A stretch of 64,000 bases of DNA from an uncultured Bacteroides sp. (lineage in GTDB: Bacteria; Bacteroidota; Bacteroidia; Bacteroidales; Bacteroidaceae): positions 1-64,000 of the forward strand of contig CALULP010000012.1 of assembly GCA_944321495.1 (NCBI GenBank), in the 5' to 3' direction. The notes under the pieces are model-generated. The model was not told the origin of the DNA and searched no databases. It worked only from the letters and a program-made list of their open reading frames with translations. The position numbers and the translations under genes were made by a program. Of the stretch, positions 46,270-55,778 are shown one piece after another. Positions within the stretch are counted from its first letter, which is position 1, and each line of letters begins with the position of its first letter.

Positions 46270-46773
46270 ATGTCATTGTTAGTACCCGATACAGGCCTGT
46301 TGTTCTGGATGCTTCTCTCTTTTGGCATCGTATTTGTTATTGTTGCCAAGTACGGTTTCCCGGTCATCATCCGGATGGTAGAGAAGCGTAAGGCTTATAT
46401 TGACCAGTCGATGGAGGTTGCCCGCGAAGCCAATGCAAAACTTGCCAAGATAAAGGAGGAAAGTGACGCGTTGATTTCCGCCGCCAATAAGGAGCAAGGG
46501 CGTATTTTGCGTGAGACAATGCAGGAACGCGACAAAATTATTGCCGAAGCCCGCAAGCAGGCAGAAATTGCGGCCCAAAAGGAATTGGACAATGTAAAAA
46601 GACAGATACAACTGGAAAAAGAAGAAGCTATCCGCGACATACGTCGTCAGGTGGCCGTCTTGTCCGTGGACATTGCGGAGAAAATTATCCGTAAGAACCT
46701 GAATGAAGAACACGAACAGATGGAGATGATAGACCGTATGCTGGATGAGATGCTGGCAAAGAAAGAAAATTAA
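46270..46773 (+). CDS. atpF: ATP synthase subunit b
   Basis: 167 residues: one membrane segment ([20 protein letters not shown]), then a long charged helix that forms the outer stalk ([20 protein letters not shown]). The start is the ATG at 46270; a TTG at 46204 would add an unlikely segment. Confidence 0.93.
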   Translation: MSLLVPDTGLLFWMLLSFGIVFVIVAKYGFPVIIRMVEKRKAYIDQSMEVAREANAKLAKIKEESDALISAANKEQGRILRETMQERDKIIAEARKQAEIAAQKELDNVKRQIQLEKEEAIRDIRRQVAVLSVDIAEKIIRKNLNEEHEQMEMIDRMLDEMLAKKEN

Positions 46774-46785
46774 ACTGCGTAGTTC

Positions 46786-47346
46786 ATGGATATAGGAATT
46801 GTTTCGATGCGGTATGCAAAGGCATTGATGAAATATGCCAAAGATACAGGTAAGGAAGATGAACTGTATCAGGATATGCGCGTGCTTTCCCGAAGCTTGG
46901 CTAAGCATCCGGATTTGCGTTTGGCGCTTGAAAATCCGGTTTTGGCGGGCGATGAAAAATATTCGTTGATATGTACGGCAGCAGTCGGAGCAGGTAAGGT
47001 CGGTGAGGAGTTCTCGCGCTTTGTCAGGTTGTTATTGAAAAACCGGAGGGAGAATATGTTGCAATATATCTGCTTGAGCTTTCTGCATTTATATCGCAGT
47101 GACAAACATATCGGAACGGCACGGCTCGTTACGGCTGTTCCGGTGAGCCGGGAAATGGAAGACCGTATCCGTGGCATATCTTCTTCATTGTTGCATGCGC
47201 GCATGGAGATACAAACGGAGGTAGATCCTTCTATTGAAGGTGGCTTTATCTTTGACATAAACGATTATAGGTTGGATGCAAGCATTGCCACCCAGTTACG
47301 AAAGGTAAAGCAGCAGTTTATTGATAAGAACAGGCGAATTGTTTGA
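46786..47346 (+). CDS. atpH: ATP synthase subunit delta
   Basis: 186 residues; binds the top of F1 to the stalk. It begins MDIGIVSMRYAKALMKYAKD and ends with the family segment DPSIEGGFIFDINDYRLDAS. 12 nt after atpF. Confidence 0.94.
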   Translation: MDIGIVSMRYAKALMKYAKDTGKEDELYQDMRVLSRSLAKHPDLRLALENPVLAGDEKYSLICTAAVGAGKVGEEFSRFVRLLLKNRRENMLQYICLSFLHLYRSDKHIGTARLVTAVPVSREMEDRIRGISSSLLHARMEIQTEVDPSIEGGFIFDINDYRLDASIATQLRKVKQQFIDKNRRIV

Positions 47347-47398
47347 TAAAGGGTAGCAGTGCAGCTCTTGGACTGCCCTGCAATTAAAAATAAAGGCT

Positions 47399-48985
47399 AT
47401 GTTGACAGGAAATATAAAAGTAAGCGAAGTCTCAGAAGTTCTCCGTAAGCAACTGGAGGGGATTGACACCCGGGTTCAGTTGGAGGAGATTGGTACGGTG
47501 TTGCAGGTGAGCGATGGTGTTGTGCGCATATATGGCTTGCGCAATGCCGAAGCCGGTGAATTGCTGGAGTTTGAGAACGGCATTAAGGCCATTGTGATGA
47601 ACCTCGAGGAAGACAATGTAGGTGCCGTATTGTTGGGACCGACCGATAAAATCAAGGAAGGGTTTACGGTAAAGCGTACCAAACGCATCGCTTCCATCAT
47701 GGTGGGCGAAAAGATGTTGGGACGCGTTATAGACCCGTTAGGCGCTCCGTTGGATGGTAAGGGGGTGGTGGACGGTGAATTGTGCGAAATGCCTTTGGAC
47801 CGTAAAGCGCCCGGCGTTATTTTCCGCCAGCCGGTAAACCAGCCTTTGCAAACCGGGTTGAAAGCAGTGGATGCCATGATTCCCATCGGGCGCGGACAGC
47901 GCGAATTGATTATCGGTGACCGTCAGACCGGTAAAACAGCCATCGCCATAGACACGATTATCAACCAACGTTCCAATTATGAGGCTGGCGACCCCGTGTA
48001 TTGCATTTATGTGGCAATCGGCCAAAAGGGCTCTACGGTGGCAAGTGTAGTCAATACCTTGCGTCAGTACGGGGCTATGGATTATACGGTGGTAGTTGCG
48101 GCTACGGCTGGCGATCCGGCGGCTTTGCAGTATTACGCACCGTTTGCAGGAGCTGCAATCGGGGAATATTTCCGCGATACCGGCAGGCATGCGTTGGTGG
48201 TTTATGACGACTTGTCCAAGCAAGCCGTGGCTTATCGTGAGGTGTCTCTGATTTTGCGCCGTCCTTCGGGGCGTGAGGCTTATCCGGGCGATATCTTCTA
48301 TTTGCATTCCCGTCTGTTGGAGCGGGCGGCAAAGATCATCAATCAGGAAGAAGTCGCACGTCAGATGAACGATTTGCCCGAAAGTTTGAAAGGCAAGGTA
48401 AAAGGCGGAGGTTCTTTGACCGCATTGCCTATTATTGAAACGCAGGCGGGTGATGTTTCGGCTTATATCCCTACGAATGTTATCTCCATTACCGACGGAC
48501 AGATATTTCTCGATACCAATCTCTTTAATCAAGGAAACCGTCCGGCCATTGATGTCGGTATTTCTGTGAGCCGTGTGGGCGGTAATGCGCAAATCAAGTC
48601 GATGAAGAAAGTGGCGGGAACCTTGAAAATAGACCAAGCGCAGTACCGTGAATTGGAGGCATTCTCCAAGTTCAGCGGCGATATGGACCCGGTCACGGCG
48701 CTCGCCATTGACAAGGGACAGAAAAATACCCGCCTGTTGGTACAGCCCCAATATTCTCCCATGCCTGTCGAAAAACAGATTGCCATCCTTTATTGCGGTA
48801 CGCACGGCCTGCTCAAAGATATTCCGTTGGATAAAGTCAAGGCTTTTGAAAACAGTTTCCTTAGCACTTTGGAACGGGACCATGCGGAAGATGTGTTGGC
48901 CGAACTGAAGAAAGGCAATATCAATGATGAAATAGGCAAGAAACTGGAAGAGATAGCCGCTATGGTGACCAAGCAATTCGCGTGA
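47399..48985 (+). CDS. atpA: ATP synthase subunit alpha
   Basis: 528 residues, the non-catalytic nucleotide-binding F1 subunit. The P-loop is [16 protein letters not shown], with the later segment [17 protein letters not shown] (signature). 52 nt after atpH. Confidence 0.97.
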   Translation: MLTGNIKVSEVSEVLRKQLEGIDTRVQLEEIGTVLQVSDGVVRIYGLRNAEAGELLEFENGIKAIVMNLEEDNVGAVLLGPTDKIKEGFTVKRTKRIASIMVGEKMLGRVIDPLGAPLDGKGVVDGELCEMPLDRKAPGVIFRQPVNQPLQTGLKAVDAMIPIGRGQRELIIGDRQTGKTAIAIDTIINQRSNYEAGDPVYCIYVAIGQKGSTVASVVNTLRQYGAMDYTVVVAATAGDPAALQYYAPFAGAAIGEYFRDTGRHALVVYDDLSKQAVAYREVSLILRRPSGREAYPGDIFYLHSRLLERAAKIINQEEVARQMNDLPESLKGKVKGGGSLTALPIIETQAGDVSAYIPTNVISITDGQIFLDTNLFNQGNRPAIDVGISVSRVGGNAQIKSMKKVAGTLKIDQAQYRELEAFSKFSGDMDPVTALAIDKGQKNTRLLVQPQYSPMPVEKQIAILYCGTHGLLKDIPLDKVKAFENSFLSTLERDHAEDVLAELKKGNINDEIGKKLEEIAAMVTKQFA

Positions 48986-49003
48986 TAACGTCAAGGAGGA
49001 AAT

Positions 49004-49885
49004 ATGGCATCGTTAAGGGAAATAAAGAATAGAATCGCATCCGTCAGAAGTACGCGCCAGATAACTTCTGCCATGAAAATGGTAGCTTCTGCCAAGTTGC
49101 ATAAAGCGCAAGGGCGAATTGAGAACATGTTGCCTTACCAGCATCAACTGAACCGCATATTGACCAATTTCTTGAGTACGGATACTACCATTGAGTCGGC
49201 TTATACGTCGGCAAGACCTGTGGAAAAAGTGACGGTTGTGGCTTTTTCATCCAATAGTTCCTTGTGTGGCGCCTACAATATGAACGTGGCCAAAATGCTT
49301 GAGGAAGTAGTTGCGGGATATCATTCGCTGGGTAAGGAAAACATAGCCATATATCCGGTTGGCAAGAAGATAGAAGAAGCCGTGAAGAAGATGGGCTATA
49401 CGCCCAAAGGGTCTTTCCAGTCGATGGCGGAGAAGCCTTCTTATGAAGAAGCCCGTAAGCTTGCGGAGGAATTGATGGATGCTTTTGTGCAAGGCCAGAC
49501 CGACCGTATCGTGCTGGTGTATCACCATTTTAAGTCTACAGGTACACAAATCTTATTGAAAGAGAATTTTTTGCCGATAGATTTGCAACAGGCGGCTGCA
49601 TCGGAAGGAGAAGCCGTTGCGGCTTCTTATAACAGCGATTACATCGTGGAGCCTGCGGCAGACCGGTTGGTTGCCGAACTCTTGCCCAAAGTGTTGTGCC
49701 AGATGATTTATACCGTGCTTCTTGACTCCAGCGCTTCCGAACATGCCGCGCGGATGCTTGCCATGCAGACGGCAACAGATAATGCCAACGACCTGATTCA
49801 AGACCTGACCAAGCAATACAACAAGGGTCGTCAGCAAGCCATTACCAATGAATTGCTCGACATTATTGGCGGAAGTTTGAAGTAG
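49004..49885 (+). CDS. atpG: ATP synthase subunit gamma
   Basis: 293 residues, the central rotor shaft. It starts MASLREIKNRIASVRSTRQI and ends TNELLDIIGGSLK, the two coiled-coil ends. Last gene of the operon, followed by a strong terminator. Confidence 0.96.
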   Translation: MASLREIKNRIASVRSTRQITSAMKMVASAKLHKAQGRIENMLPYQHQLNRILTNFLSTDTTIESAYTSARPVEKVTVVAFSSNSSLCGAYNMNVAKMLEEVVAGYHSLGKENIAIYPVGKKIEEAVKKMGYTPKGSFQSMAEKPSYEEARKLAEELMDAFVQGQTDRIVLVYHHFKSTGTQILLKENFLPIDLQQAAASEGEAVAASYNSDYIVEPAADRLVAELLPKVLCQMIYTVLLDSSASEHAARMLAMQTATDNANDLIQDLTKQYNKGRQQAITNELLDIIGGSLK

Positions 49886-49917
49886 GTTTTGAAAGTAATG
49901 CCCTCACTTTATATCGT

Positions 49918-49964
49918 GATAGGGGGAATCCTACCAACCGGTGGGATTCCCCCTATCGTTTTGT
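49918..49964 (+). terminator. Terminator of the ATP synthase operon
   Basis: GATAGGGGGAATCC (49918-49931) pairs perfectly with GGATTCCCCCTATC (49944-49957), 14 bp, then GTTTTGTT. Confidence 0.9.
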
Positions 49965-50001
49965 TACCGGTGCATGGTTAGGATTGTTCCTTCAAAATTA
50001 A

Positions 50002-50009
50002 TACCTTTG
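50002..50009 (+). promoter_or_regulatory. -7 element, helicase gene
   Basis: TACCTTTG, 24 nt before the ATG at 50034. It lies inside the frame that opens at 49941 and thus supports the later start. Confidence 0.65.
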
Positions 50010-50033
50010 CCTTTCTTAACACAGTATTTCTTT

Positions 50034-52151
50034 ATGGAACAGAATCCTGAACTCGCTTTGGCTTGGCAATTCATTGAAACTACGGGCACCCATTTGTTCC
50101 TGACCGGCAAAGCCGGTACGGGCAAGACTACTTTCTTGCGGCAGTTGAAGGCCGAATCTCCCAAGCGCATGGTCGTGCTTGCGCCTACCGGCATTGCGGC
50201 GATTAACGCCGGGGGTGTCACGATACATTCTTTCTTCCAGTTACCCTTTGCTCCCCATGTTCCGGATGCATCTTTTTCCACGGACGGGAAAGCCGCTTAC
50301 CGTTACCGCTTCAGCCGGGAGAAAATCAACATTATCCGTAGCATAGACCTGCTGGTGATTGACGAGATAAGCATGGTGCGTGCCGATTTGCTCGATGCCG
50401 TCGACCAGGTGCTTCGCCGTTACCGCGACCGCTCAAAGCCTTTCGGCGGCGTACAGTTGCTGATGATAGGCGATTTGCAACAGTTGGCTCCCGTGGTGAG
50501 GGACGAGGAGTGGCAACTGTTGGATCCCTATTACGACACTCCTTACTTCTTTTCCAGCCGTGCCTTGAGGGAAACCGACTATTGTACCATCGAACTGAAA
50601 ACGGTGTATCGCCAGCAGGATTCCGCATTCCTGGACTTGTTGAACCAAGTGCGTGAAAACCGGTGTGACGACCGTGCCTTGTCAATGCTGAACAGCCGTT
50701 ATGTCCCTGGTTTCCGTCCCCGGCGCGAGGACGGGTACATCCGGTTGGTGACGCACAACCACCAGGCACAACGTATCAACGAGCGTGAGTTGCAGCAATT
50801 GCCGGGGCGTCCGTTTACCTTCCGCGCCAAGATAGACGGGAAGTTTCCCGAATACGCTTATCCCACCGATGAGGCATTGGAGTTGAAGGCCGGCGCCCAG
50901 GTCATGTTTGTCAAGAATGACTCGTCGGGCAATCACCGGTATTACAATGGATTGTTGGGCGAGGTCACGGAGGTGTCCGCCCGGGGCGTGGTGGTCCGCC
51001 CGCACGACGGCGGCAAGCCTATACCTTTGCAGGAAGAGGTATGGGCCAATGCGAAGTACGTGCTCGACGAGTCCTCGAAAGAAATCAAGGAAGAAGTGGA
51101 AGGTACTTTCACGCAATATCCCGTAAAGACGGCTTGGGCTATCACCATCCACAAGAGCCAGGGACTGACTTTTGAACACGCCATTATCGATGCCAGCGGT
51201 TCGTTTGCCCACGGACAGACGTATGTGGCACTCAGCCGGTGCAAGACGCTGGAAGGGCTGGTGCTCGATGCCCCCTTGTCGGCCAGGGCCATTATCAGCG
51301 ACAGCCAGGTAGACCGTTTTACCGCAGAGGCGCGCTCCCGCCGGCCGGACAGCCAACGCCTCCAGGCGCTGGAGCGTGCTTACTTTCTGGAGTTGTTATC
51401 CGGTCTGTTCGGTTTCCTTCGCTTGGAGCAGATTTTCCTGCGTTATGTCCGTCTGGTCGATGAACACCTGTACCGCCTTTACCCCAAGCAACTGTCGGCT
51501 TATAAAGAAGAAGCCGGGCGTTTTCATGAGCAAGTGGTCAAAGTGGCGCAGAAGTTTGAGGGGCAATACCAACGTCTGGTGGAGGCTTCCCCGGATTATG
51601 TTGCGGACGCCCATCTGCAAGAACGCATCCATCAGGCGGCGGCTTACTTCCGTGAGCAGCTCAAGCCTTTGATGGCAGTTATGCAGCATGCCTTGACTAC
51701 GGACAATAAGGAGGTGAAAAAGAAGTTGAACGATGCCAGGGATGAGTTGTTCCGGCACCTGAACCTGAAAGCGGGCTTGCTGGAGTTTGTCCACGGGCAA
51801 GGCTTCCTGGTGACAGATTACCTGAAGCGCAAAGCCATACTCTCCATCAGCGAAGCTCCCCATGGGAAAGACGTTTCCAGGCCTGAGCGGAAGAAACGGG
51901 CGGAATCCATCGAAGTCCCGACAGACATCCTCCATCCGGATTTGTACAAGGAATTGGTGCAATGGCGTAATGCCGAGGCTGTCCGGCAGGGACTGCCCGC
52001 CTATACCATACTTCGCCAGAATGCCATCTTGGGCATCAGCAACCTGTTGCCCGCAGACGAGGACACCCTTTTGCGTATTCCTTACATGGGCAAGAAAGGG
52101 GTGGAAAAATACGGCAAGATTCTTTTGGACATGGTGCGCCGTTACCGGTAG
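50034..52151 (+). CDS. Pif1/RecD2-like helicase with C-terminal HRDC domain
   Basis: A 705-residue superfamily-1 helicase. P-loop LFLTGKAGTGKTTFLRQL at residues 18-35, motif Ia VVLAPTGIAAINAGGVTIHS, motif II LLVIDEISMVRADLLD, motif VI TYVALSRCKTLEGLVL. The last 80 residues form an HRDC-like nucleic-acid-binding domain (LYKELVQWRNAEAVRQGLPA, ILGISNLLPADEDTLLRIPY). Such proteins act on DNA in repair and fork progress. Transcribed alone. Confidence 0.92.
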   Translation: MEQNPELALAWQFIETTGTHLFLTGKAGTGKTTFLRQLKAESPKRMVVLAPTGIAAINAGGVTIHSFFQLPFAPHVPDASFSTDGKAAYRYRFSREKINIIRSIDLLVIDEISMVRADLLDAVDQVLRRYRDRSKPFGGVQLLMIGDLQQLAPVVRDEEWQLLDPYYDTPYFFSSRALRETDYCTIELKTVYRQQDSAFLDLLNQVRENRCDDRALSMLNSRYVPGFRPRREDGYIRLVTHNHQAQRINERELQQLPGRPFTFRAKIDGKFPEYAYPTDEALELKAGAQVMFVKNDSSGNHRYYNGLLGEVTEVSARGVVVRPHDGGKPIPLQEEVWANAKYVLDESSKEIKEEVEGTFTQYPVKTAWAITIHKSQGLTFEHAIIDASGSFAHGQTYVALSRCKTLEGLVLDAPLSARAIISDSQVDRFTAEARSRRPDSQRLQALERAYFLELLSGLFGFLRLEQIFLRYVRLVDEHLYRLYPKQLSAYKEEAGRFHEQVVKVAQKFEGQYQRLVEASPDYVADAHLQERIHQAAAYFREQLKPLMAVMQHALTTDNKEVKKKLNDARDELFRHLNLKAGLLEFVHGQGFLVTDYLKRKAILSISEAPHGKDVSRPERKKRAESIEVPTDILHPDLYKELVQWRNAEAVRQGLPAYTILRQNAILGISNLLPADEDTLLRIPYMGKKGVEKYGKILLDMVRRYR

Positions 52152-52206
52152 CGGGGCTTCTGACAGGCTTTTTATATCCTCTGTATCAGTGTTATAATAT
52201 CCTTTT

Positions 52207-52294
52207 GGTAGCGATACGGTGCTGTCCCGGTAGCGTCGTATCGCTACCGTGGTAGCACTATGGCGCTACCGCGGTGGCATTGAAGCGCTGTGGA
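52207..52294. repeat. 22-bp tandem array, family B, 4 units
   Basis: Units begin at 52207, 52229, 52251 and 52273, with GGTAGC (or GGTGGC) at each start and GCTACC at the end in the two middle ones. The 52251 unit is nearly the same as the 41122 unit 11 kb away. The array fills the gap between the convergent helicase and secreted-protein genes and ends 2 nt before the stop codon of the latter. Confidence 0.85.
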
Positions 52295-52295
52295 C

Positions 52296-52850
52296 TTAAA
52301 ACGGAGTTTTCCGTCCCCGCTGTACTTCCACCCGTATGCCGAACGAGCCGTCCTGCGACTTCATTTCGAAAGCGCCCTTAAAGTTGTTTTTTTCCCACGG
52401 CAGGGCGGAGGGGTTATACACTTTGTTCCCGTCTTTGTCATATTCTCCATAGGTGTTGAGCCGCCAGCCGTTTTTCAGCCGGAAGCTGCCCATCTGCAAG
52501 TTGTCCGTCGCGCTCCCGAAACCATACAGCCCGAAAGGCGAGAGGGTGTAGAACATGGAGCCGGCAGGCGAGAACCGGTCGGACAAACCTTGCGTGTAGA
52601 TGACATCGTTATTGGGGCGGAGCAAGAAGCTGTAGTCTTTGCTTGCATCGGGTACCTCCAGCGTAAAGCGGGGAAGGGTAGGGGCGGTTTTCATCAGTCC
52701 GTCCATGTCCAGCAGGAAGCCTCCGAAGTCCTTTACGCCTTCGGGCATTGCCGGCGTGCGGTCGGGCAGGGTGTCTGCGGGTATCTCGTTTTGCGCCTGC
52801 GCCGTTGCCAAGGATATCCCTATGAAAAGAAGTAAAAGCCAATGTTTCAT
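52296..52850 (-). CDS. Secreted protein of unknown function
   Basis: 184 residues with a clear signal peptide (HWLLLLFIGISLATAQAQ), no lipobox and no membrane segment. The start at 52850 is supported by the signal and by the -7 element at 52872-52879. The body has several aromatic and glycine-rich strands (FYTLSPFGLYGFGSATDNLQ) and a basic end RVEVQRGRKTPF. I do not recognise the family. Confidence 0.75.
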   Translation of the reverse strand: MKHWLLLLFIGISLATAQAQNEIPADTLPDRTPAMPEGVKDFGGFLLDMDGLMKTAPTLPRFTLEVPDASKDYSFLLRPNNDVIYTQGLSDRFSPAGSMFYTLSPFGLYGFGSATDNLQMGSFRLKNGWRLNTYGEYDKDGNKVYNPSALPWEKNNFKGAFEMKSQDGSFGIRVEVQRGRKTPF

Positions 52851-52871
52851 ACAGTCCGTTTTTGATACTTG

Positions 52872-52879
52872 CAAAGGTA
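52872..52879 (-). promoter_or_regulatory. -7 element, secreted-protein gene
   Basis: The minus strand reads TACCTTTG; start near 52865, 15 nt before the ATG at 52850. Confidence 0.6.
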
Positions 52880-52964
52880 CGTTTTTTCTTGGATGTCCGG
52901 TTAAAATACCGGTGCGACAGGAGGGGTATTTAAGGTTTGCAGGGGAAATGCAACAACCTTTAAA

Positions 52965-53705
52965 TCATTTTACCGGCAGCCTTTCCCACAGCCACCGGGG
53001 GATGCACTTCCACAGGCCTACCAATATCCGGTAGCGACAATCGATGACCGTCACCCTTTTCCGTTTTTCAATGGCTTTTACCAGCTTGCGCGCTACGCGG
53101 ACCGCGGGCATGGTCATGGGGTAGTGCTTGTTTTTCAGCAGGTCGGTGTCGGCAAAGCCCGGGCGGATGTCGGTGAAGCGGATGGGCAGCCGTTGCAGGT
53201 GTGCCAGCTGGGCAAGCGCTTCGATGTAGGTGTTCTGGAAGCGTTTGGTGGCAGAGTAGGCGGGCGCCACTCCCAGTCCTTTGGTGCCGGCAATGGAACT
53301 GATGACCGCCAGATGCCCCCCGCCTTGTTCCTTGAAATAATGGAAGGCGGCTGTCACCATGCGGATAAAGCCGTCTACGTTGGTCCGGGCGGTATTCAGT
53401 TCCGGTTCGGGCAGCAACGCCGGGTTTTGTGTGCCGATGCCGGCACTGAGCAGGAATACGTCCATGCCTCCCAGTTCCCGGATGAGCGCGGCAAGCTGTC
53501 CGGGGGCATCTTCCCGGGTTACGTCCAACGGCCGGGCAACGAATGCTTCCGGCATTGCTTCCTGCAATTCCCGCAAGCGTTCTTCCCTGCGCCCGGCTAT
53601 GCCCACACGCCAGCCTTTCCGGGCAAAAAGCAAGGCGGTTTCCTTTCCGATGCCCGAAGTGGCTCCGATGATAACGATTCGTTTCCGGTTTGTCCTATTG
53701 TCCAT
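52965..53705 (-). CDS. Short-chain dehydrogenase/reductase
   Basis: A 246-residue NAD(P)-dependent oxidoreductase. The cofactor loop is GATSGIGKETALLF; basic residues after strand 2 (AGRREER) favour NADPH. The catalytic serine is in VISSIAG and the YxxxK motif is YSATK. The substrate is unknown. Own promoter at 53734-53741. Confidence 0.92.
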   Translation of the reverse strand: MDNRTNRKRIVIIGATSGIGKETALLFARKGWRVGIAGRREERLRELQEAMPEAFVARPLDVTREDAPGQLAALIRELGGMDVFLLSAGIGTQNPALLPEPELNTARTNVDGFIRMVTAAFHYFKEQGGGHLAVISSIAGTKGLGVAPAYSATKRFQNTYIEALAQLAHLQRLPIRFTDIRPGFADTDLLKNKHYPMTMPAVRVARKLVKAIEKRKRVTVIDCRYRILVGLWKCIPRWLWERLPVK

Positions 53706-53733
53706 ATAGCGTTATTTCTTTCAGATTTCGACC

Positions 53734-53741
53734 CAAAGATA
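53734..53741 (-). promoter_or_regulatory. -7 element, SDR gene
   Basis: The minus strand reads TATCTTTG, 28 nt before the ATG. Confidence 0.55.
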
Positions 53742-53749
53742 GCGAACCT

Positions 53750-53780
53750 TTTGCATTTTGCGGAATAAGGAGTATATTTG
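53750..53780 (+). promoter_or_regulatory. Promoter of the MaoC-like gene (-33/-7)
   Basis: TTTG at 53750-53753 and TATATTTG at 53773-53780, 19 nt apart. Start near 53787. Confidence 0.6.
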
Positions 53781-53860
53781 TTTCCTCTTTTTGTGCCGTG
53801 TGGCACGGGAAAACCGCATGAAAGTAGAATTCGTGTTCAATAAAACTGAGAAAAAACAAT

Positions 53861-54328
53861 ATGGAAAAAGTAGTAATCAACTCGTATGAAGATTTTGAAA
53901 AATGGGTAGGCAAACAGATTGGGGTGTCGGAGTATGTGCCGATTCCCCAGGAACGCATCAACCTGTTTGCCGATGCCACCCTCGACCACCAGTGGATTCA
54001 TGTGGACGTGGAGCGCGCCAAGGTGGAAAGCCCGTTCAAGAGCACCATTGTGCATGGCTACCTCACTCTTTCCATGCTGCCCTACTTGTGGGGGCAAATC
54101 ATTGAGGTGAACAACCTGAAGATGATGATTAACTACGGCATGGAGAAGATGAAGTTCGGGCAAGCCGTATTGTCGGGGCAGAGCATCCGCCTGGTGGCAT
54201 ACCTGCAGTCGCTGGCCAATCTGCGTGGTGTTGCCAAAGCCGAAATCAAGTTCGCCATCGAGATTGAAGGCGAAAAGAAAAAGGCCTTGGAAGGCGTGGC
54301 CGTGTTCCTGTATTATTTTAATAATTGA
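53861..54328 (+). CDS. MaoC-like hydratase (hotdog fold)
   Basis: A 155-residue protein of the MaoC/R-specific enoyl-CoA hydratase group. The active-site segment is ADATLDHQWIHVDVERAKV with the aspartate and histidine, followed by STIVHGYLTLSML. It likely acts on an acyl-CoA double bond; the pathway is unknown. It precedes coaE, but 133 nt of heptamer repeats separate them. Confidence 0.9.
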   Translation: MEKVVINSYEDFEKWVGKQIGVSEYVPIPQERINLFADATLDHQWIHVDVERAKVESPFKSTIVHGYLTLSMLPYLWGQIIEVNNLKMMINYGMEKMKFGQAVLSGQSIRLVAYLQSLANLRGVAKAEIKFAIEIEGEKKKALEGVAVFLYYFNN

Positions 54329-54335
54329 GAATAGT

Positions 54336-54457
54336 TGATTAGTGTTTAGTGATTAGTGATTAATTACTTTCTCATAGTCTTAATCATAGACTTATTAAAT
54401 CTCTAATTTATTAACCACTAATCACTAACCACTAATCACTAATCACTAACCACTAAT
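54336..54457. repeat. TTAGTGA heptamer repeats forming a long hairpin before coaE
   Basis: The arm 54336-54364 (TTAGTGA units) pairs with 54410-54438 (complement units), 29 bp with two mismatches, around a 45-nt loop. More TCACTAA units go on to 54457, next to the coaE ATG at 54462, so the hairpin would lie in the 5' leader of coaE if transcribed from upstream. Confidence 0.85.
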
Positions 54458-54461
54458 CACT

Positions 54462-55088
54462 ATGTTACGTTTAGGCATTACAGGAGGCATCGGAAGCGGG
54501 AAAAGCGTGGTGTCCCGCCTGTTGGGCTTGCTGGGCGTGCCGGTTTATATCTCCGATGCAGAGACCAAGCGACTGATGGTCTCCGATGCGCAAATCCGTC
54601 GGGGGCTGGTCGGCTTGTTGGGCGAAGCCGTGTATGACGGCGGTCAGCTGAACAAGCCTTTGCTGGCTTCTTACCTTTTTGGAAACGAACAGCAGGCGGC
54701 CCGGGTAAACGCCATTGTGCACCCGCGTGTGCGCGATGATTTCCGCCGCTGGGTGCAGGCACATGCCTCTTTCCCTTTGGTGGGCATGGAGTCGGCCATC
54801 TTGCTGGAGGCAGATTTCAGGTCGGAGGTGGACTGCGTTGTCATGGTCTACGCCCCTCTTGAAGTGCGCATCCGCCGTGCGGCGGAGAGAGACCTGGCCT
54901 CGCGCGGGCAGATAGAGCAGCGCATCCGCAGCCAGATGGACGATGAAGAAAAACGCAGGCAGGCCGATTTCGTGATTCTGAACGACGGTGAAACCCCGCT
55001 AATCCCGCAGGTTTTAAGGCTGATTGCTTCCCTATCTGAAAATATTCCCTTACCTTTGCGCGCTGGAAAAAGTAATATCAATCCTTAA
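54462..55088 (+). CDS. coaE: Dephospho-CoA kinase
   Basis: The last step of CoA synthesis: phosphorylates the ribose 3'-OH of dephospho-CoA. 208 residues. P-loop [18 protein letters not shown], the DAETKRLM lid region and [10 protein letters not shown]. It is followed after 15 nt by the DUF5606 gene. The expression source is not clear; the heptamer-repeat block is immediately upstream. Confidence 0.95.
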   Translation: MLRLGITGGIGSGKSVVSRLLGLLGVPVYISDAETKRLMVSDAQIRRGLVGLLGEAVYDGGQLNKPLLASYLFGNEQQAARVNAIVHPRVRDDFRRWVQAHASFPLVGMESAILLEADFRSEVDCVVMVYAPLEVRIRRAAERDLASRGQIEQRIRSQMDDEEKRRQADFVILNDGETPLIPQVLRLIASLSENIPLPLRAGKSNINP

Positions 55089-55103
55089 AACAGAATAATA
55101 CGT

Positions 55104-55538
55104 ATGTTGAAGACTATTTTGTCTATATCCGGGAAACCAGGCTTGTACAAGCTCATTTCCCAAGGGAAAAACATGTTGATTGTGGAATCGCTGGCCGATA
55201 AGAAACGCATCCCTGCCTATGGCAAGGAGAAAATCGTGTCGTTGGGCGATATTGCCATGTACACCGATGCCGACGACGTGCCTTTGCGCGAAATCCTGGC
55301 ATCCATCCAAAAGAAGGAAAACGGGGCTGCCGTGGCGTTGGATATCAAGAAAGCTTCTCCGGAAGAGCTCCGCGAATACATGGCCGCTATTCTGCCGAAC
55401 TTTGACAGGGACCGTGTCCATGTGTCGGACATCAAGAAACTCATTTCGTGGTATAACCTGCTGGTGGCAAACGGCCTGACGGACTTTGAGGATGCTGCCT
55501 CTGAAACAGGTGAAGAAGCCTCTGAGGCTGCCGAGTAA
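55104..55538 (+). CDS. DUF5606 family protein
   Basis: A 144-residue protein, starting MLKTILSISGKPGLYKLISQ, with an acidic tail (ETGEEASEAAE). It matches the Bacteroidetes DUF5606 family, which usually follows coaE. Function unknown; no signal peptide, so cytoplasmic. Confidence 0.85.
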   Translation: MLKTILSISGKPGLYKLISQGKNMLIVESLADKKRIPAYGKEKIVSLGDIAMYTDADDVPLREILASIQKKENGAAVALDIKKASPEELREYMAAILPNFDRDRVHVSDIKKLISWYNLLVANGLTDFEDAASETGEEASEAAE

Positions 55539-55588
55539 AAGACTTGAAAGTATCGGAATAAAACGGTTTATCGATAAACCTTATCTGG

Positions 55589-55653
55589 AAAGGGAATTCG
55601 GGTGGCCTGAAGCGGAAAGCTTCGGGAGAACGCCCGGATTCCCTTTCTTTTTT
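55589..55653 (+). terminator. Terminator of coaE-DUF5606
   Basis: AAAGGGAAT (55589-55597) and ATTCCCTTT (55638-55646) close a branched hairpin that has an inner TGAAGC-GCTTCG-type stem; CTTTTTT follows. A separate perfect palindrome GGTTTATCGATAAACC lies at 55565-55580. Confidence 0.75.
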
Positions 55654-55699
55654 GCGCCGTAACCTGCGGAGTGATATGGGCTTGGGTATGCCGGTTGGG

Positions 55700-55778
55700 A
55701 ATCAGGTTGATTACGTCCCCCAATCAAGTTGATTCCCGGTTGTAATCAAGTTGATTTTACCTTGTATTCAGGTTGATT
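55700..55778. repeat. 22-bp tandem array, family A, 4 copies
   Basis: Cores AATCAGGTTGATT (55700), AATCAAGTTGATT (55722 and 55744) and ATTCAGGTTGATT (55766) each stand 9 nt apart, exactly 22 bp per unit. AATCAA-G-TTGATT is a perfect 6-1-6 palindrome. The last base touches the stop codon of the DUF4493 gene at 55779. It is the reverse-strand form of the array at 12943. Confidence 0.9.
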
